Below are positions 41,009 through 49,599 of a stretch of 62,670 nucleotides of DNA, one piece after another. Origin of the DNA: Amphritea atlantica (GTDB taxonomy: Bacteria; Pseudomonadota; Gammaproteobacteria; Pseudomonadales; Balneatricaceae); assembly GCF_018860855.1 (NCBI RefSeq), contig NZ_JAHKQE010000016.1:1-62670 (forward strand). Direction: 5' to 3'. The notes beneath the pieces were generated by a model, which saw nothing but the letters and a program-made list of their open reading frames with translations, searched no databases and was not told the origin of the DNA. The translations under genes were made by a program, and so were the position numbers. Positions within the stretch are counted from its first letter, which is position 1. Every line of letters begins with the position of its first letter.

Positions 41009-41770
41009 TTAGTGAACGTCGCGCCAGAACTCTTTCTTCAGCGCAAAAGCGAAGACAAACAAGATCGCCAAGAAGATCAATACTTTATAACCAATCTGCT
41101 CAGATTCAAGCTTAACAGGGTTACCCATGTAAGACATGAAATTCACAAGGTCATAAATAGTCTTATCAAACTCTTCAACCGACAACTCGCCCTTTTCAGC
41201 AACGCTTAGGCAGCCACCCATTTGCAGACCCGTCAGAGGATCAATAGTCTTTTCATGATTAGCCATTTCAGACTTGGTGCAATGGTTTACCTGAAGGCCT
41301 TGCAGACCCTCTAACACATTTGGCATACCAACGTCAGGGAAGACAACGTTATTCACTCCCCAAGGACGTGCTGGATCTTTGTAGAAGCTACGCAGGTAAG
41401 TATACACCCAATCTTCACCACGTAGACGTGTTTCCAACGTCAAATCTGGTGGAGGTGTACCAAACCAACCAGCCGCATCAGTCTGAGGCATAGCGATAGT
41501 CATCTGCTCACCCACCTTAGACTCACCAAAGATCATGTGCTCTTGCACTAATTCACTTGGCATACCTAGATCGATTGCCGCACGCTCATAACGCTGAAAG
41601 TTAGCCGAATGACAACCCATGCAATAGTTTACAAAGGTCTTCATACCACGTTGCAGCGACTCTTTATTGGTATGATCCGGCCCCATAGTGTCCAAATGAA
41701 CCCCGCCGGTATTCGCACTAGCTACCACCGGCGCCAGCACCAACATAATTGCGATAAAAAACTTTTTCAT
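41009..41770 (-). CDS. petC: Ubiquinol-cytochrome c reductase, cytochrome c1
   Basis: Cytochrome c1 of the bc1 complex passes electrons from the Rieske protein to cytochrome c. The 253-residue precursor has a signal peptide (about 1-19), one CXXCH haem site (CMGCH, 50-54), the methionine-ligand region near AIMP/IAMPQ and a C-terminal membrane anchor (about 225-245). The ATG overlaps the petB stop by one base. Confidence 0.96.
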   Translation of the reverse strand: MKKFFIAIMLVLAPVVASANTGGVHLDTMGPDHTNKESLQRGMKTFVNYCMGCHSANFQRYERAAIDLGMPSELVQEHMIFGESKVGEQMTIAMPQTDAAGWFGTPPPDLTLETRLRGEDWVYTYLRSFYKDPARPWGVNNVVFPDVGMPNVLEGLQGLQVNHCTKSEMANHEKTIDPLTGLQMGGCLSVAEKGELSVEEFDKTIYDLVNFMSYMGNPVKLESEQIGYKVLIFLAILFVFAFALKKEFWRDVH

Positions 41771-43017
41771 TAGCCTGTCACCCTTTCCGGTACCGGTTTA
41801 GTGCGTTCCATTCTGGTATAGAACGGCATCAGGAAGAAGTATGCAAAATACAGTGCAGTACAGATTTGTGCGACCACGGTACGCTCAGGAGAAGATGGAA
41901 CAACCCCTAGGTAACCTAGTACAACAAAGCTGATTGCAAAGATTACTAGCCATACTTTGCTCATCCAGCCTTTATAGCGCATGGATTTAACCGGGCTGCG
42001 ATCCAGCCAAGGCAGAACAAACAGGATAGCAATTGCACCACCCATCACCACCACACCAGGGAACTGAGATGCCGCAATAGGCGGAATCGCACGTAACATC
42101 GCGTAGAACGGTGTGAAGTACCAAACCGGCGCGATATGCGGCGGAGTCTTCAGCGGGTTAGCAGGTTCAAAGTTTGGCTGTTCAATAAAGTATCCACCCA
42201 TCTCAGGGAAGAAGAATATGATCAGACAGAATACGAACAGGAAGACAACGACACCAACGATATCTTTCACGGTGTAATACGGGTGGAATGGGATACCATC
42301 AAGTGGGATACCGTTCTCATCCTTCTTATCTTTAATCTCAATACCATCTGGGTTGTTAGAGCCAACTTCATGCAGTGCAATGATGTGCATAACAACCAGA
42401 CCCAACAGGACGATTGGTAGTGCAACCACGTGCAGCGAGAAGAAGCGGTTCAGCGTAATACCCGAAATCAGGTAGTCACCACGAATCCACTCAGCGAGGT
42501 CTGGACCAATAACCGGTACCGCAGAGAACAGCGATACAATTACCTGAGCACCCCAGTAAGACATCTGCCCCCAAGGCAGCAAGTAACCCATGAAGGCTTC
42601 AGCCATCAGCGCTAGATAGATCGTCATACCGAAGATCCATACCAACTCACGAGGCTTACGGTAAGAACCGTACAGCAGACCACGGAACATATGCAGATAA
42701 ACCACAGCAAAGAATGCCGATGCACCGGTAGAGTGCATATAACGTAGTAACCAGCCATAATCCACATCACGCATGATGTATTCAACCGAAGCGAATGCAC
42801 CTTCTGCACTTGGGTTATAGCTCATGGTCAGCCAGATACCGGTCAGCAACTGGTTAACTAAAACTAGCAGTGCGAGGGAACCAAAGAAGTACCAAAAGTT
42901 GAAGTTCTTTGGAGCGTAGTATTTTGCTAAATGATCATCCCACATCGCCGTGAGCGGGAAACGATCATCGATCCAGCCAATGATGCCTGGATTTCCTTTA
43001 TTACGTGCGCCAGCCAT
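41770..43017 (-). CDS. petB: Ubiquinol-cytochrome c reductase, cytochrome b
   Basis: Cytochrome b carries the quinol oxidation and quinone reduction sites and two b-type haems. The 415-residue protein has the full set of helices in one chain. Haem-ligating histidines lie in LLRYMHSTGASAFFAVVYLHMFRG and in FFSLHVVALPIVLLGLVVMHIIALH, and the Qo motif is PPHIAPVWYFTPFYAMLR (PEWY replaced by PVWY). It overlaps petA and petC by single bases. Confidence 0.97.
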   Translation of the reverse strand: MAGARNKGNPGIIGWIDDRFPLTAMWDDHLAKYYAPKNFNFWYFFGSLALLVLVNQLLTGIWLTMSYNPSAEGAFASVEYIMRDVDYGWLLRYMHSTGASAFFAVVYLHMFRGLLYGSYRKPRELVWIFGMTIYLALMAEAFMGYLLPWGQMSYWGAQVIVSLFSAVPVIGPDLAEWIRGDYLISGITLNRFFSLHVVALPIVLLGLVVMHIIALHEVGSNNPDGIEIKDKKDENGIPLDGIPFHPYYTVKDIVGVVVFLFVFCLIIFFFPEMGGYFIEQPNFEPANPLKTPPHIAPVWYFTPFYAMLRAIPPIAASQFPGVVVMGGAIAILFVLPWLDRSPVKSMRYKGWMSKVWLVIFAISFVVLGYLGVVPSSPERTVVAQICTALYFAYFFLMPFYTRMERTKPVPERVTG

Positions 43018-43613
43018 TATGCAGTCTCCTGATCCACACCAATGATGATCACATTGTCGCTCTCATAATAATGAGGCGGAATCACCAGGTTAGTAGGTGC
43101 CGGAACACCCTTCAATACACGACCAGACAGGTCAAAACGAGAACCGTGACATGGGCAGTAGAAACCACCAACCCAATCAGCACCCAAATCTTCAGGGCCA
43201 AGTTCAGGACGGTAAGTCGGAGAACAACCCAAATGGGTACAAATACCAACCATCACCGCGATATCTTCACGAAGCGAACGAGCTGGTGTGCCCGGGATAT
43301 ACGCTGGCTGCTGCGGTACGGTCGACTCAGGATCCGCTAGACGGTCAGAAATCTTTGCTAAATTAGCCAAAGCTTCCGGTCCACGACGCACAATCCATAC
43401 CGGCTTTCCGCGCCACTTCACGATCATCTGCTGACCGATTTCCAGCTTGCTGACATCAGCTTTAACCGGAGCGCCAGCTGTTTTAGCCTTTGCACTCGGA
43501 TTCCATGAAGCCACGAACGGAACAGCAGCCCCTACGGCACCCACTGCCCCAACAGCAGAGGTGGCACCGATCAGGAGACGTCGCCGCCCCTTATTCACGC
43601 CGTCATTACTCAT
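43017..43613 (-). CDS. petA: Ubiquinol-cytochrome c reductase, Rieske iron-sulfur subunit
   Basis: The Rieske 2Fe-2S protein takes the first electron from ubiquinol. The 198-residue protein has a twin-arginine-type N terminus ([25 protein letters not shown]), which acts as Tat signal and membrane anchor. Cluster ligands lie in CTHLGCS and CPCHGSRFD. It heads petABC, 287 bp downstream of rpsI. Confidence 0.97.
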   Translation of the reverse strand: MSNDGVNKGRRRLLIGATSAVGAVGAVGAAVPFVASWNPSAKAKTAGAPVKADVSKLEIGQQMIVKWRGKPVWIVRRGPEALANLAKISDRLADPESTVPQQPAYIPGTPARSLREDIAVMVGICTHLGCSPTYRPELGPEDLGADWVGGFYCPCHGSRFDLSGRVLKGVPAPTNLVIPPHYYESDNVIIIGVDQETA

Positions 43614-43833
43614 TAAGACTATCTCCCCTCACTCAACCTATAACCCCGCACTATTGCAGCGCAGCAATTATTGGGTTGCTCAGTAATGAATACCGAATTA
43701 ACGGATTTTTAAAATGGCACAAATAGTAATGAAATTCCCTGCTTCTTACAAGGATAAATAGGGGTAAAACCGCCTTTTTACGCCTATAGTCGAGCAAGTC
43801 TTGACCTCATCACAAAGCACCAGAACAGAAACG

Positions 43834-43870
43834 AAAAAACGCCCGAACCATTGCTGGCGCGGGCGCTTTT
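43834..43870 (-). terminator. Terminator downstream of rpsI
   Basis: On the minus strand CGCCCG and CGGGCG form a stem closing a 14-nt loop that may pair internally; six T residues follow. It lies 31 bp after the rpsI stop and separates the ribosomal operon from petABC. Confidence 0.8.
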
Positions 43871-43900
43871 TGTACGATACAAAAACTGTATCGCTGCGAA

Positions 43901-44293
43901 TTAACGCTTGGAGAACTGTGGCTTCTTACGTGCTTTACGTAGACCAACTTTCTTACGTTCAACTTCACGCGCATCACGGGTAACAAAACCAGCAGCACGC
44001 AGTTCAGGACGTAGAGTCTCATCATATACCATCAGAGCACGTGTGATACCGTGACGGATCGCACCAGCTTGACCGAAACCACCACCGCCTTTAACGGTAA
44101 TGTAAACATCAAATTTTTCTGTGTTACCAGTCAAATCCAGAGGCTGACGAACGATCATGCGAGCAGTTTCGCGACCGAAGTAAACATCTAGTTCACGCTG
44201 GTTAACAGTGATTTTACCTGTACCTGGACGCAAAAATACGCGAGCAGTAGAGGATTTACGACGGCCTGTGCCGTAATACTGAGTTGTAGACAT
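43901..44293 (-). CDS. rpsI: Small ribosomal subunit protein uS9
   Basis: S9 has 130 residues, starts with the family [14 protein letters not shown] and ends with the basic tail KKPQFSKR, whose last Arg contacts P-site tRNA. It follows rplM by 13 bp in the universal rplM-rpsI order. Confidence 0.98.
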   Translation of the reverse strand: MSTTQYYGTGRRKSSTARVFLRPGTGKITVNQRELDVYFGRETARMIVRQPLDLTGNTEKFDVYITVKGGGGFGQAGAIRHGITRALMVYDETLRPELRAAGFVTRDAREVERKKVGLRKARKKPQFSKR

Positions 44294-44306
44294 ATTGACC
44301 TGCCCC

Positions 44307-44735
44307 TTAGACGTTCAGTTCTTGTGGCTGTTGAGCCGCATGCGGATGTTCTGCACCAGCGTACACTTTCATCTTAGTGTACATAGCGCGACCCAAGGGA
44401 CCTTTAGGCAACATGCCTTTAACGGCCAATTCGATGGTGCGTGTAGGATGAGTTTCAACCATCTTCTCGAAAGAAGTTTCACGCAGACCACCTGGGTAAC
44501 CGGTATGGCGATAGTACATTTTGTCCTTACGCTTGTTACCAGTTACGTTAACTTTCTCAGCGTTAACAACGATGATGTAATCACCAGTATCAACATGAGG
44601 AGTGAATTCTGCTTTATGCTTGCCGCGTAGACGACGTGCAATCTCGGTAGCCAGACGACCCAGAGTTTTACCCTCAGCGTCGACAACATACCAGTCGCGT
44701 TTTACCTCTGCAGGCTTAGCGCTAAATGTAGTCAT
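44307..44735 (-). CDS. rplM: Large ribosomal subunit protein uL13
   Basis: L13 has 142 residues with the family motifs [45 protein letters not shown] and the C-terminal region [20 protein letters not shown]. It is an early assembly protein of the 50S subunit. In E. coli L13 regulates its own operon through the mRNA leader; here a promoter and a structured leader of about 126 nt precede it. Confidence 0.98.
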   Translation of the reverse strand: MTTFSAKPAEVKRDWYVVDAEGKTLGRLATEIARRLRGKHKAEFTPHVDTGDYIIVVNAEKVNVTGNKRKDKMYYRHTGYPGGLRETSFEKMVETHPTRTIELAVKGMLPKGPLGRAMYTKMKVYAGAEHPHAAQQPQELNV

Positions 44736-44867
44736 GATAATTTACCTATACATCAGTCTGAACAAGGCCAATCTGCTGATTAGCAAGGTTCGACGACCTT
44801 ATAATTATTGGTTGTAAACCGAGGTTCACAACGTCAAAATTCCTTGGACCAATCCGAAGGAGCGCGG
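44736..44867 (-). promoter_or_regulatory. Structured 5' leader of rplM-rpsI
   Basis: Between the predicted start of transcription near 44861 and the rplM ATG, the minus strand can fold two hairpins. One is strong: GTTGTGAAC-CTCG-GTTTACAAC with 9 bp and a tetraloop (44811-44832). One is shorter: AAGGT-CGTCGA-ACCTT (44786-44801). Such a leader fits autogenous control by L13, which is known for E. coli; the actual binding site here is an inference. Confidence 0.5.
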
Positions 44868-44896
44868 ATTATACTGCAACTATAAAAATATGCCAA
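44868..44896 (-). promoter_or_regulatory. Sigma-70 promoter of rplM-rpsI
   Basis: TTGGCA and TATAAT on the minus strand are exactly 17 bp apart, a near-consensus promoter, as expected for a ribosomal protein operon. A GC-rich discriminator (CCGCGC) follows the -10 element, typical of stringently controlled promoters. Confidence 0.88.
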
Positions 44897-44945
44897 TAAA
44901 AAGATTAGTCCGAGGATATAAAGAAATCATAAGACCAACCTCTAA

Positions 44946-45418
44946 CACGTAGGGCGTAGTGAGCCTGCGAACCACACCGCTCAACAAACCGCATTGACAT
45001 TAACGTCTTGATTGAATGATAGCGTTCGCTATAAGCTGGCGCCATTATTGATGCGGTTCATACTTCACCGCATCCTACAACACCCTCACACGTAGGGCGT
45101 AGTGAGCCTGCGAACCGCACCGCTCAACAAACCGCATTGACATTAACGTCTTGATTGAATGATAACGTTCGATATAAACCGGTACCATTATTGGTACATT
45201 CATGCTTCACCGCATCCTACAACACCCTTACACGTAGGGTGCGTGTGAGCTTGCGAACCGCACCGCTCAACAAACCATATTGACGTAGTGATCTTGATTG
45301 AATGATAGCGTTCGCTATAAGCCGGTACCATTATTGATGCGGTTCATGCGTCACCGCATCCTACAACACCCTCACACGTAGGGTGTGTGTGAGCTTGCGA
45401 ACCGCACCGTTAATCGGA
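44946..45418. repeat. Tandem array of a ~143-bp palindromic repeat
   Basis: The word CACGTAGGG recurs at 44946, 45089, 45231 and 45375, so the period is 142-144 bp, with three full units and a partial fourth. Each unit runs from CGTAGGG...GCGAACCGCACC through a variable middle (ATTGACATTAACGTCTTGAT, GATAGCGTTCGCTATAA with its own hairpin) to GCGGTTCATGCTTCACCGCA followed by TCCTAC. The two ends are inverted relatives of each other. Units differ by scattered substitutions. The ends match the single copies at 41-162 and 39557-39764. Confidence 0.85.
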
Positions 45419-45436
45419 TGATGCGGTGCGATTACC

Positions 45437-45463
45437 AAAAAAGCCACCATTGGTGACTTTTTT
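45437..45463 (-). terminator. Terminator downstream of zapE
   Basis: AAAAAAGCCACC and GGTGACTTTTTT form a stem with a 3-nt loop; the single mismatch is a G-U pair on the minus strand. It lies 13 bp after the zapE stop. Confidence 0.82.
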
Positions 45464-45476
45464 CGATCAACTATAT

Positions 45477-46586
45477 TTAAACTCGGTGCTCTCGCGCCAA
45501 ATACTCTTGCGACTGCATTTCAAGCAAGCGACTCTGAGTTCGCTGTATCTCAAACTCTAACCGCCCTTCACTATAAATCTCATGAATCGATTTTTCAGCG
45601 GTAAGAATCAACTTCACGCCACAATCATAAAACTCATCAACTAAGTTAACGAAGCGACGGGCAGCATCATCGTTACTTCGCCCAAGCTGCGGTACATCGC
45701 TAATCAACACCGCATGAAAGATCTTGCTCAATTCGATGTAATCATTCTGACTACGCGGCCCTTCGCACAGTTCGGAAAACTCAAACCAAGCCACATCTTC
45801 ACAGCAACGACGTGCCTGAATGTTCCGGCCATTAATTTCCAGCGTGCAGCCTTCAGCCACCTCTTTAAGATCAGGCACTAAACGCTCAAAGCTTTGGTTT
45901 AAACAAGCATCCGCAGCGGCATCAAGCGGATAATGATACAACTCAGCTTGCTCAAGGGTCCGCAAACGATAGTCAACACCGCTATCCACGTTCACAACTT
46001 CGGTAAATTTATTTAGCATATCAATCGCGGGCAAGAAACGAGAACGCTGCAAACCATTCTCATACAAGCCATTTGGAACGATATTCGATGTAGCCACCAG
46101 CGACACACCGTTTTTAAACAACTCTTCCAGCAAACCGCCCAAAATCATAGCATCGGTAATATCGGTAACAAAAAACTCATCGAAGCAGATAATTTGGAAT
46201 TCGCTGGCGTATTTTTTACCAATTTCAACCAACGGGTTAGGTGTGCCATCTAACAGCTTTAGTTCTTGATGCACCCGCTGCATAAAACGGTGAAAGTGGG
46301 TACGTTCTTTATTCTCGAACGGTAGGCTGTCATAGAAGGTATCCATCAGATAGGTTTTACCCCGCCCAACACCGCCCCAGAAATACAGCCCTTTCACCGG
46401 CTCAATTGTTTTCTTTTTCAGCTTGCCCGACAGACGGCTCATAAACCCTGAAGGTTTTGGCTCATTTTGCCGAGCAACTAGATCGTCATACAAACGCTGC
46501 AGATGCTTAACCGCCTCTTCCTGAGCCGAATCATAGGAGAAGTCATCTCTTTCAAGATCTTTTTTATAACGAGCAATAGGAGTCAT
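45477..46586 (-). CDS. zapE: Cell division AFG1-family ATPase ZapE
   Basis: ZapE is a cytoplasmic P-loop ATPase that acts on the Z-ring during stress in E. coli. The 369-residue protein has Walker A GGVGRGKTYLMD near 71-82, Walker B FQIICFDEFFVTDI near 131-144, and the family motifs ATSNIVPNGLYENGLQR and RRFVNLVDEFYD. It is a single-gene unit here with its own terminator, near the rplM-rpsI-petABC block as in many gammaproteobacteria. Confidence 0.95.
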   Translation of the reverse strand: MTPIARYKKDLERDDFSYDSAQEEAVKHLQRLYDDLVARQNEPKPSGFMSRLSGKLKKKTIEPVKGLYFWGGVGRGKTYLMDTFYDSLPFENKERTHFHRFMQRVHQELKLLDGTPNPLVEIGKKYASEFQIICFDEFFVTDITDAMILGGLLEELFKNGVSLVATSNIVPNGLYENGLQRSRFLPAIDMLNKFTEVVNVDSGVDYRLRTLEQAELYHYPLDAAADACLNQSFERLVPDLKEVAEGCTLEINGRNIQARRCCEDVAWFEFSELCEGPRSQNDYIELSKIFHAVLISDVPQLGRSNDDAARRFVNLVDEFYDCGVKLILTAEKSIHEIYSEGRLEFEIQRTQSRLLEMQSQEYLAREHRV

Positions 46587-46828
46587 GCGAGAAACCGTAC
46601 CATTCTAGCTAATGTCAGATATCATCAAAGGATATAAAAGAAGGTTGGGCACTTTACTCTCCAGCACCCTGTTTTGCAACGCAACAAAGGGATAAGCTAA
46701 CGCTCAAGCTTCCCTCTCCACTACATAAAAGCCCCTTTTTAAGGAATGAAAATAAATTCAACAACCCGAGTCAATGACTAGATTATCGCGATTAAAAACC
46801 ATATAGACCCACTTCCGAATCTCAGCAT

Positions 46829-47539
46829 TTAACCAATACCTAGCAGCGGCACAAGTACAGGCAACATAAACGCAGTGAACGCACCGGTCATCCCCATCGC
46901 TAAACCACCGAAAGCGCCGGCCATCAAACCATATTCAAATGCGTAGGCGGTACCCATACCATGAGCAGAGACGCCCAAGGTAAAACCTTTAACCGCCTCA
47001 TCGGTAACATTCAAAATACGATAAATAGGCGGCGCCAAGACGCAGCCAATCGCACCGGTAATCAATACCAGACCCGATGCCAGTGACGGATAACCTCCCA
47101 ACTTCTCAGCGATACCGATAGCGATTGCCGATGTCACCGATTTCGGCGCAATCGATAACAGCGTCCCCAGTGACGCATCAAAAGCCTGCGCGACCAAAAT
47201 CGCGGATGCAGCGGCAGTCACAGCCCCAGCCATACAAGCTAATAATAGCGGCAACAGCATTTTCTTAACCCGCTCAAAATGATCAAACAGGGGCACAGCC
47301 AAGGCCACGGTTGCAGGCCCTAAGAGAAAATGAATGAACTGCGCGCCTTCAAAATAGGTTTCATAAGACGTACCCGTTAACAGCAAAAAAACGATGATCA
47401 ATGATAACGAAACCAACACCGGGTGCAGCAAAGGCGTACCACCCAAACGTCGATTCAACCACGATGTCACGATAAAGGTCACAATAGTGACAATCAGCCA
47501 CAACAACGGTTTCGCGGAAAAAAAAGCCCAGAACTCCAT
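46829..47539 (-). CDS. lrgB: LrgB/CidB family membrane protein
   Basis: A 236-residue LrgB-family membrane protein with about six to seven hydrophobic segments. It carries the family motifs SIAPKSVTSAIAIGIAEKLGG, LVLITGAIGCVLAPPI and GVSAHGMGTAYAFE. In Staphylococcus the LrgAB/CidAB pairs influence murein hydrolase activity; in other bacteria relatives transport small organic acids such as pyruvate or glycolate. Which applies here cannot be told. It is 2 bp downstream of its lrgA partner. Confidence 0.92.
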   Translation of the reverse strand: MEFWAFFSAKPLLWLIVTIVTFIVTSWLNRRLGGTPLLHPVLVSLSLIIVFLLLTGTSYETYFEGAQFIHFLLGPATVALAVPLFDHFERVKKMLLPLLLACMAGAVTAAASAILVAQAFDASLGTLLSIAPKSVTSAIAIGIAEKLGGYPSLASGLVLITGAIGCVLAPPIYRILNVTDEAVKGFTLGVSAHGMGTAYAFEYGLMAGAFGGLAMGMTGAFTAFMLPVLVPLLGIG

Positions 47540-47541
47540 CG

Positions 47542-47901
47542 CTACGACTCCCGCTCCAGTTGATGCAGCTTCTTCGCCGACGGATTAAGAATCAACGCAG
47601 TCACCACAATGGTCAACCCAGTGCTGACGATCAACGCTAATAGAATCGCCAACCAATCAGCCTTTAACAACGAAAAATGAGTCATCAAACCCACACCGGC
47701 AGGTACAAACAGCAACGCCAGATGCTTTAGTAACGCTTCTGAAGGGATCCGCAGCGATTCTGGCACATCACCTTTAGCAATCAGACACATCAACAACAAT
47801 ACCATCCCAACCACCGGCCCAGGCACCGGCATCCCCAGCACCACAACGATAAGTTCACCAGCCAATTGAAACAACAGCAGCATCAGAAAACCAACTAACA
47901 T
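47542..47901 (-). CDS. lrgA: CidA/LrgA family holin-like protein
   Basis: With the start at 47901 this is a 119-residue membrane protein with four hydrophobic helices and the CidA/LrgA motif (GMPVPGPVVGMVLLLMCL, then LFVPAGVGLMTHF). The frame is open to 48015, but the family N terminus begins MLVGFLMLLLFQLAGE and a GGGGGTG ribosome site precedes it. It is the partner of the LrgB protein and follows the GDT1-family gene by 19 bp. Confidence 0.92.
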   Translation of the reverse strand: MLVGFLMLLLFQLAGELIVVVLGMPVPGPVVGMVLLLMCLIAKGDVPESLRIPSEALLKHLALLFVPAGVGLMTHFSLLKADWLAILLALIVSTGLTIVVTALILNPSAKKLHQLERES

Positions 47902-47920
47902 TTCACCCCCAAAATCACAT

Positions 47921-48499
47921 TCAAAGTAGCAATGATATCGCTTCACTGGCAGCATAGATGCCAAATAAAATAAACAGCACGCCAGATACTCGATGCAGCC
48001 AAACCACCGAGACATAACGCATCAACGCTCGCCCTGCTATCACGCCAATCACCGAAGTCGCGATCAGCGCCAGCGTCGCACCCAACCAAACCGCCATCGG
48101 AGACTCGGTACTGGCAAGCCCCATCACTGCTAATTGTGTTTTATCACCCAACTCGGCCAAAAATAGCATCATCAAAGCCGACAAAAAAACACTTTTACCC
48201 GAAAGCCCTAGAGCACCACTCTCTTCATCCTCTTCAGCCCTGAATGATTGCAGACCAAACCAGAGAAATAATACCGCTACCACCGTTAAAACCACTGAAC
48301 GAGGTAACCAAGTCGCCGCAACCGACCCCACCACAACCGCCAGCACATTCAAAACTGAAAACGCCACGACTGCAGCAAAAATCACCGGTAATGGACGGTA
48401 TCGAGTTGCCAAAGTCATGCACACCAACTGACTCTTGTCACCAAACTCAGCCAGAAACACCAATAAAAAAGCGCCAGCAAAACTCCCCAACTGATCCAT
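47921..48499 (-). CDS. GDT1/TMEM165 (UPF0016) family cation transporter
   Basis: A 192-residue membrane protein with two homologous halves. Each has the family signature E-x-G-D-(K/R)-(S/T): FLAEFGDKSQL in the first half and FLAELGDKTQL in the second. Bacterial members such as MneA of Vibrio cholerae export manganese; eukaryotic members handle Ca2+ and Mn2+. Six hydrophobic segments are visible. The ATG at 48499 is preferred over the one five codons upstream because of ribosome-site spacing. Manganese export is inferred from the family. Confidence 0.9.
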   Translation of the reverse strand: MDQLGSFAGAFLLVFLAEFGDKSQLVCMTLATRYRPLPVIFAAVVAFSVLNVLAVVVGSVAATWLPRSVVLTVVAVLFLWFGLQSFRAEEDEESGALGLSGKSVFLSALMMLFLAELGDKTQLAVMGLASTESPMAVWLGATLALIATSVIGVIAGRALMRYVSVVWLHRVSGVLFILFGIYAASEAISLLL

Positions 48500-48572
48500 A
48501 CAACCATTCCACACAACAAAATTTTGGCGATTATACAGAAATAAATTCGACTGAAGAGCACTCCGGCTAAAG

Positions 48573-49169
48573 TTAATCGTTTACGGGCAGTTCTTCGGCA
48601 ACGCGTAATGCCTGCTCAGTATTCAGATTACATAGCTGATCAGCCCTATCTACGATATCAATCAGCTGCATCGGATGACTGCGCATCCAGCGCTGCACCG
48701 CCCGTTGACCACCTTCCAACCACTTAGCCAGATCCGCCACCAGCCGACGAGGAATAACCGCATGTAATGGATGCAACTTATCCCCTTCTGACAAAACCGT
48801 AATAGCATCCGGCTTTGCTTGAGCTGCAAGTAATAATCGATCAATTAGCTCGGCTTGAAGCAAGGGAGTATCACAAGGCAGCACTAACACTTGGTCTGTA
48901 TGACAAACCCGAAGACCACTTAAGATACCGGCTAAAGGCCCTTGAAACCCAGCCAACTCATCCATAACCACCTGATCAGCCAGATCACTGTATTCCGGCA
49001 GATGGCGATTACAACTGATAATCAACCGGCGAGCGTAGGGTCTAACAAGCTGCACCGCAAAACCCGCCATCGGTTGCGAACGAAACACGACCAAGCCCTT
49101 ATCACGCCCACCCATACGCCGACCTTCACCACCAGCCAATACAATCACATCAAGCGGTTTAAGACCCAT
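48573..49169 (-). CDS. mobA: Molybdenum cofactor guanylyltransferase MobA
   Basis: MobA links GMP to molybdopterin to make the bis-MGD cofactor of the DMSO-reductase family. The 198-residue protein begins with the nucleotidyltransferase loop LAGGEGRRMGGRDKGL and has the GxLAGI and VLPCDTPLL motifs. The ATG at 49169 overlaps the moaD stop (TGATG); a GTG one codon upstream is also possible. Confidence 0.95.
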   Translation of the reverse strand: MGLKPLDVIVLAGGEGRRMGGRDKGLVVFRSQPMAGFAVQLVRPYARRLIISCNRHLPEYSDLADQVVMDELAGFQGPLAGILSGLRVCHTDQVLVLPCDTPLLQAELIDRLLLAAQAKPDAITVLSEGDKLHPLHAVIPRRLVADLAKWLEGGQRAVQRWMRSHPMQLIDIVDRADQLCNLNTEQALRVAEELPVND

Positions 49170-49414
49170 CACCCACCCGTTACCGGCGGAAATAGAGCCA
49201 CCTCATCACCCGCAACAATCACCGTCTCCAACGGCACAATTTCTTGATTAACCGAACACAACAAAGTGCCATCGAGCGCTCGACGCCATTCATCACCTTG
49301 CAGCTTAAGCGCATCTAACAAATCGACAACCCGCTCACCACTCACCGATGGATGATCCAGCTGCCCAACCCCCAACGCTTCGCGCAGGGACGCAAAAAAC
49401 AATACTTTAACCAT
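49169..49414 (-). CDS. moaD: Molybdopterin synthase sulfur carrier subunit MoaD
   Basis: MoaD is the ubiquitin-like sulfur carrier of molybdopterin synthase. The 81-residue protein starts with KVLFFASLREALG and ends in the obligatory Gly-Gly (PPVTGG) that is thiocarboxylated. It is coupled to mobA rather than to moaE, which is not in the window. Three DnaA-box-like sites lie 116-157 bp upstream. Confidence 0.95.
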   Translation of the reverse strand: MVKVLFFASLREALGVGQLDHPSVSGERVVDLLDALKLQGDEWRRALDGTLLCSVNQEIVPLETVIVAGDEVALFPPVTGG

Positions 49415-49529
49415 CAGAGCACCTTTTCACCCATGCATAGCAACGCAAAACGCCGCCATGAACAGGTTATGCTAATACAAAAAAAACAACTTACCGCCGA
49501 ATGATTGAGGCGGTGATTGCGCCACTGCT

Positions 49530-49571
49530 TTATCCACAACAACTTTATCCACGGCAACCATATTATCCACA
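49530..49571. promoter_or_regulatory. Cluster of three DnaA boxes upstream of moaD-mobA
   Basis: TTATCCACA occurs at 49530-49538 and 49563-49571, and the one-mismatch TTATCCACG at 49545-49553, all in the same orientation. TTATCCACA is the strongest DnaA-binding 9-mer. They lie in the 185-bp gap between moeA and moaD. Function as a DnaA regulatory or titration site is inferred. Confidence 0.6.
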
Positions 49572-49599
49572 CCCGTTAAAATGAGGACCGTTTTAGTGA

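Larger units (their letters stand above)
44897..45476. other. Intergenic stretch dominated by repeats
   Basis: Between the rplM promoter and zapE lie the tandem palindromic repeat array (44946-45418) and the zapE terminator (45437-45463). No gene is evident. Confidence 0.75.

Noticed and set aside
44946-45418. CRISPR array
   Set aside because: The periodic unit is about 143 bp and conserved throughout; there are no short repeats alternating with unique spacers and no cas genes.
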